From contig NZ_FPBH01000003.1 in the NCBI RefSeq assembly GCF_900116445.1, positions 487,447-551,446 on the forward strand: a DNA stretch of 64,000 nucleotides, in the 5' to 3' direction. The notes under the pieces were generated by a model. That model was not told the origin of the DNA. It did no database searches and saw nothing but the letters and a program-made list of their open reading frames with translations. Within the stretch, counting starts at the first letter, position 1, and every line of letters begins with the position of its first letter. Origin of the DNA: Paraburkholderia aspalathi (GTDB taxonomy: Bacteria; Pseudomonadota; Gammaproteobacteria; Burkholderiales; Burkholderiaceae). Positions 62,201 to 64,000 of the stretch are shown here, one piece after another. The position numbers and the translations under genes are program-made.

Positions 62201-62932
62201 TCAGCTACATGCGCCCTTCTCGGTCAACGTCCTGACGAGGTCATCCGCAGTGGGCACAATCTTGCCGAAGTAAAGCCCGAAGTTAGACAGCGCGGCATCA
62301 TGCATGACCGGATCGCAATCGGCGCACGCGTCTGAAACCAGCGCGCAGCCGAAACCCCGGTCAGCAGCATCCCGTGCTGTCGTCTCGACGCAGCAACTCG
62401 TCACCACCCCAGTGAATACCAGATTTTTGATCCCCATACGATCCAGGACGTTCTGTATTTCACTACCGTTAAACGCACCTTGCGTGGTCTTGCGAATCAC
62501 AGTCTCCCCATCAAGAGGGGCGACCTCCTCGCGGAACGCATAGTCTGGATTTCCCGTCCACCATAAGTTCTCGATGCCACTGGCCCTTTCCAGCATGCCC
62601 GACCATTCGCGAAACCGTATCGGGCAATCGCGCATATCTCGATACGCCGACCCAATTGCAAGGTGAATGACCGGTCTTCTCATTCGACGAAAGGCATCGA
62701 GCAACGTGCGAATTGCAGGAATGGTCGTGCGCTCGAGCCTTTCGAGGTAGTAATGCATCGAACCCGGTTCTATCGCTTCGCATGCCTTGACCCAGCCACG
62801 GTTGGGCGCAGCGTCGCTGTACTGAACATCGACCACGACTAGCGCCGTGGCGGTGCAATCCGTGAAGTCGATGTCTGGAATCGTCGATGACAGGCTCTCA
62901 AACGCCTCCTGCGCAGGAATTGGCTCATGCAT
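62201..62932 (-). CDS. Isochorismatase-family cysteine hydrolase
   Basis: 243 residues. Catalytic triad: Asp in ALVVVDVQYSD, Lys in VIRKTTQGAFNGSEI, Cys in GVVTSCCVETTARDAADRGF. Typical of amide hydrolases such as nicotinamidase-like or biuret-hydrolase-like enzymes. N-terminal 25 residues precede the usual start (MHEPIPAQEAFESL...). No neighbouring gene identifies the substrate. Confidence 0.88.
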   Translation of the reverse strand: MHEPIPAQEAFESLSSTIPDIDFTDCTATALVVVDVQYSDAAPNRGWVKACEAIEPGSMHYYLERLERTTIPAIRTLLDAFRRMRRPVIHLAIGSAYRDMRDCPIRFREWSGMLERASGIENLWWTGNPDYAFREEVAPLDGETVIRKTTQGAFNGSEIQNVLDRMGIKNLVFTGVVTSCCVETTARDAADRGFGCALVSDACADCDPVMHDAALSNFGLYFGKIVPTADDLVRTLTEKGACS

Positions 62933-63171
62933 GTCGGGGTCCTCGATTCAGGTTGAACGTATCGCTCTCTTACGACGGCGGTACGCGTTCACGTCGTCCA
63001 TGCGGGACACTTGATCGTGGCTGCCATTGTGCATATATCGGTTAACACGGGCATGCGTCAAAGCGACGGCCAAATATGTTGCAGCGACACCTGTATCCGT
63101 CGGCCTTGGTGATCGATGCAACCAGCCGAATTCCGCATGTTCGCCCCTGCGAGACATGCCGGAACAAAAAA

Positions 63172-63197
63172 CCCTCGAAGCATTGCTGCATCGAGGG
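63172..63197 (-). terminator. Minus-strand intrinsic terminator
   Basis: CCCTCGA (63172-63178) pairs with TCGAGGG (63191-63197). Inner GCA/TGC pairs close a TTGC loop. On the minus strand the hairpin is followed by TTTTTT. It lies 37 bp beyond the CCA end of the tRNA-like sequence, as expected for a tRNA terminator. Confidence 0.8.
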
Positions 63198-63233
63198 TTC
63201 AAGGAATTTCCGGGAATCGGACGGAATACAACT

Positions 63234-63255
63234 TGGTGCGGGGATCGGACTCGAA
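63234..63255 (-). other. tRNA 3'-end-like fragment (putative attachment site scar)
   Basis: Minus strand reads TTCGAGTCCGATCCCCGCACCA. That is a T-loop (TTCGAGT), a 3' T-arm strand, a 3' acceptor strand and CCA. No matching 5' half exists upstream and the acceptor strand is one base short. Integrative elements leave such 3' fragments when they enter tRNA genes. Confidence 0.55.
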
Positions 63256-63516
63256 TAATTGGCGCAAAGCCAAGCTAGTGAACAATTTTATAAATTAGGG
63301 TCATAATACATGCCCCCAAAAATATCCCCAAAATGGCGTGCTACTTTGGTTCGATTACCGGGTGAGATTCTCACTTCGATGGGAGACCCTATCGGGCACC
63401 CCTAGCGTCACTATTCTACAAAACCTCTTCAAACTATCGCTGATAAATAAAGTCTGCTTTCGTCAGCCCGCCTCGATTTCCTCTGAACGACTTCACGATC
63501 CAGGATCTAACTCATC

Positions 63517-63801
63517 CTAGATAGATAGCTTGCGCGATTCTGCGATCTCAACGTCCGTGCGGCGAACATATCCGATCCGTGATTCCCACTCGATTGACAA
63601 CCACCTGCCGCAAACCAACGCTGAGCCTCGCTCGGATCCCCTTACGCCCGCCGATACCGTCAGCGATATCGGCATTCCTTCCCGCCATTCTACGGCTTTA
63701 GATGGACCGCGTTGGAAGACGAACGCCGCGCGCCTTAAAAGATCGTGAAAGCCACGCATCTCAAGACAACTTGAGAGGTTGATACCATCAGGCCACGCCA
63801 T
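63517..63801 (-). CDS. Possible small protein in the edge region
   Basis: 94 residues from ATG 63801, MAWPDGINLSSCLEMRGFHD onward, then WREGMPISLTVSAGVRGSERGSALVCGRWLSIEWESRIGYVR, which has plausible beta-strand character. Weak ribosome site (GAGAA). No family known. Could be real or a chance frame. Confidence 0.35.
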   Translation of the reverse strand: MAWPDGINLSSCLEMRGFHDLLRRAAFVFQRGPSKAVEWREGMPISLTVSAGVRGSERGSALVCGRWLSIEWESRIGYVRRTDVEIAESRKLSI

Positions 63802-63911
63802 TTCTCAACACGATCAACCCCAAACCACCGTTCGAGCTTCCCTGACCGCAACGACGACTTTTAAGATACACCGACCACTCGCCTAACTGAGTCGGCCGGC
63901 GGGTGGTCTTG

Positions 63912-63989
63912 AGGTTTGTTCGACGCCTGCCCATGTCTGCGAGCTTGGAGGCGCGCGACGGCGCGTGCGGGCAGGCGTTGAATAAACCT
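63912..63989 (+). ncRNA. Candidate structured RNA or large inverted repeat
   Basis: 21-nt arms AGGTTTGTTCGACGCCTGCCC and GGGCAGGCGTTGAATAAACCT pair over their whole length on the plus strand: 19 Watson-Crick pairs and two G-U. The 36-nt interior holds a second hairpin (CGCGC-GACG-GCGCG). No T run follows. The wobbles fit an RNA on the plus strand, but function and extent are unknown. Confidence 0.4.
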
Positions 63990-64000
63990 GAAGGGAGGAA

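Larger units (their letters stand above)
62933..63516. other. Non-coding stretch spanning the putative island edge
   Basis: 584 bp with no convincing gene. It includes a minus-strand terminator (63172-63197), a tRNA-3'-end-like sequence (63234-63255) and then AT-rich DNA with CCCCC-AAAA-type repeats at about 63312-63333. Confidence 0.5.

Noticed and set aside
63912..63989. Integron attC site
   Set aside because: GTTGAAT fits the GTTRRRY core, but the other core (GTTCGAC) misses the AAC end and the pairing continues beyond both cores, unlike attC; no cassette array is seen.

Overview
The window reads as a chromosomal segment of a Burkholderiaceae member, most like Paraburkholderia. This rests on the high-GC codon use, argA followed by a YggX protein and a ProP permease, the GAF-PAS-GGDEF-EAL regulator, the OMF-first RND efflux operon and the general protein character. 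No database search was possible, so the genus is an inference.

Layout. 1-9.1 kb is housekeeping or conserved: argA (5' end outside the window), yggX, proP, a YfcE-type phosphoesterase, two small membrane protein genes, a DUF488 protein, a cupin and a mercuric-reductase-like flavoprotein. 9.1-21.3 kb holds a GAF-PAS-GGDEF-EAL protein, a DUF4865 gene with a translationally coupled 71-residue membrane protein divergent from a LysR regulator, an SH3b protein with a Pro/Gly-rich repeat tail, an LprI-like protein, a BMP-type nucleoside-binding protein with a nucleoside deaminase, and a MocR regulator divergent from an FdhF/YdeP oxidoreductase. 21.4-24.6 kb is an accessory run of small same-strand genes (YgjP-like protease, several unknowns, two with paired CxxC motifs). 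24.6-30.3 kb is a collinear polysaccharide locus: deacetylase, response regulator, histidine kinase, GH8 lipoprotein, glycosyltransferase. It has a 345-bp upstream region with three perfect inverted repeats.

30.6-41.7 kb is catabolic and redox: MarR with a CNB-thioredoxin-reductase-like fusion that lacks the redox CxxC; a tannase/feruloyl-esterase lipoprotein; SnoaL, HPPD, Rid-family and Crp genes; and a FAD monooxygenase divergent from a TetR regulator. A palindrome CTAAC-N3-GTTAG marks the monooxygenase, tetR and the downstream SDR gene, so these look like one TetR regulon. 41.9-50.7 kb has a GAF-GGDEF cyclase, a LysR remnant, a DJ-1/PfpI protein, a MerR regulator with a 19-bp-spacer promoter driving an SDR, two divergent methyltransferase genes, a secreted beta-propeller-like protein and a Ser/Ala-rich small protein. 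50.8-59.7 kb is an OMF-MFP-RND efflux operon followed by an orphan response regulator divergent from a complete two-component pair. 60-63 kb has MlaA, a small membrane protein, an LpxL-type acyltransferase and an isochorismatase-family hydrolase.

The right edge (after about 63.23 kb) changes character. A 22-bp tRNA-3'-end-like sequence with its own downstream terminator is followed by AT-richer DNA without recognisable genes. The last 90 bases hold a long hairpin whose only non-Watson-Crick positions are G-U wobbles. I read this as the edge of an integrated island continuing beyond the window, with a possible structured RNA inside it. The strongest regulatory signal in the window is the TetR palindrome set. 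The most system-like gene group is the polysaccharide operon with its embedded two-component pair.
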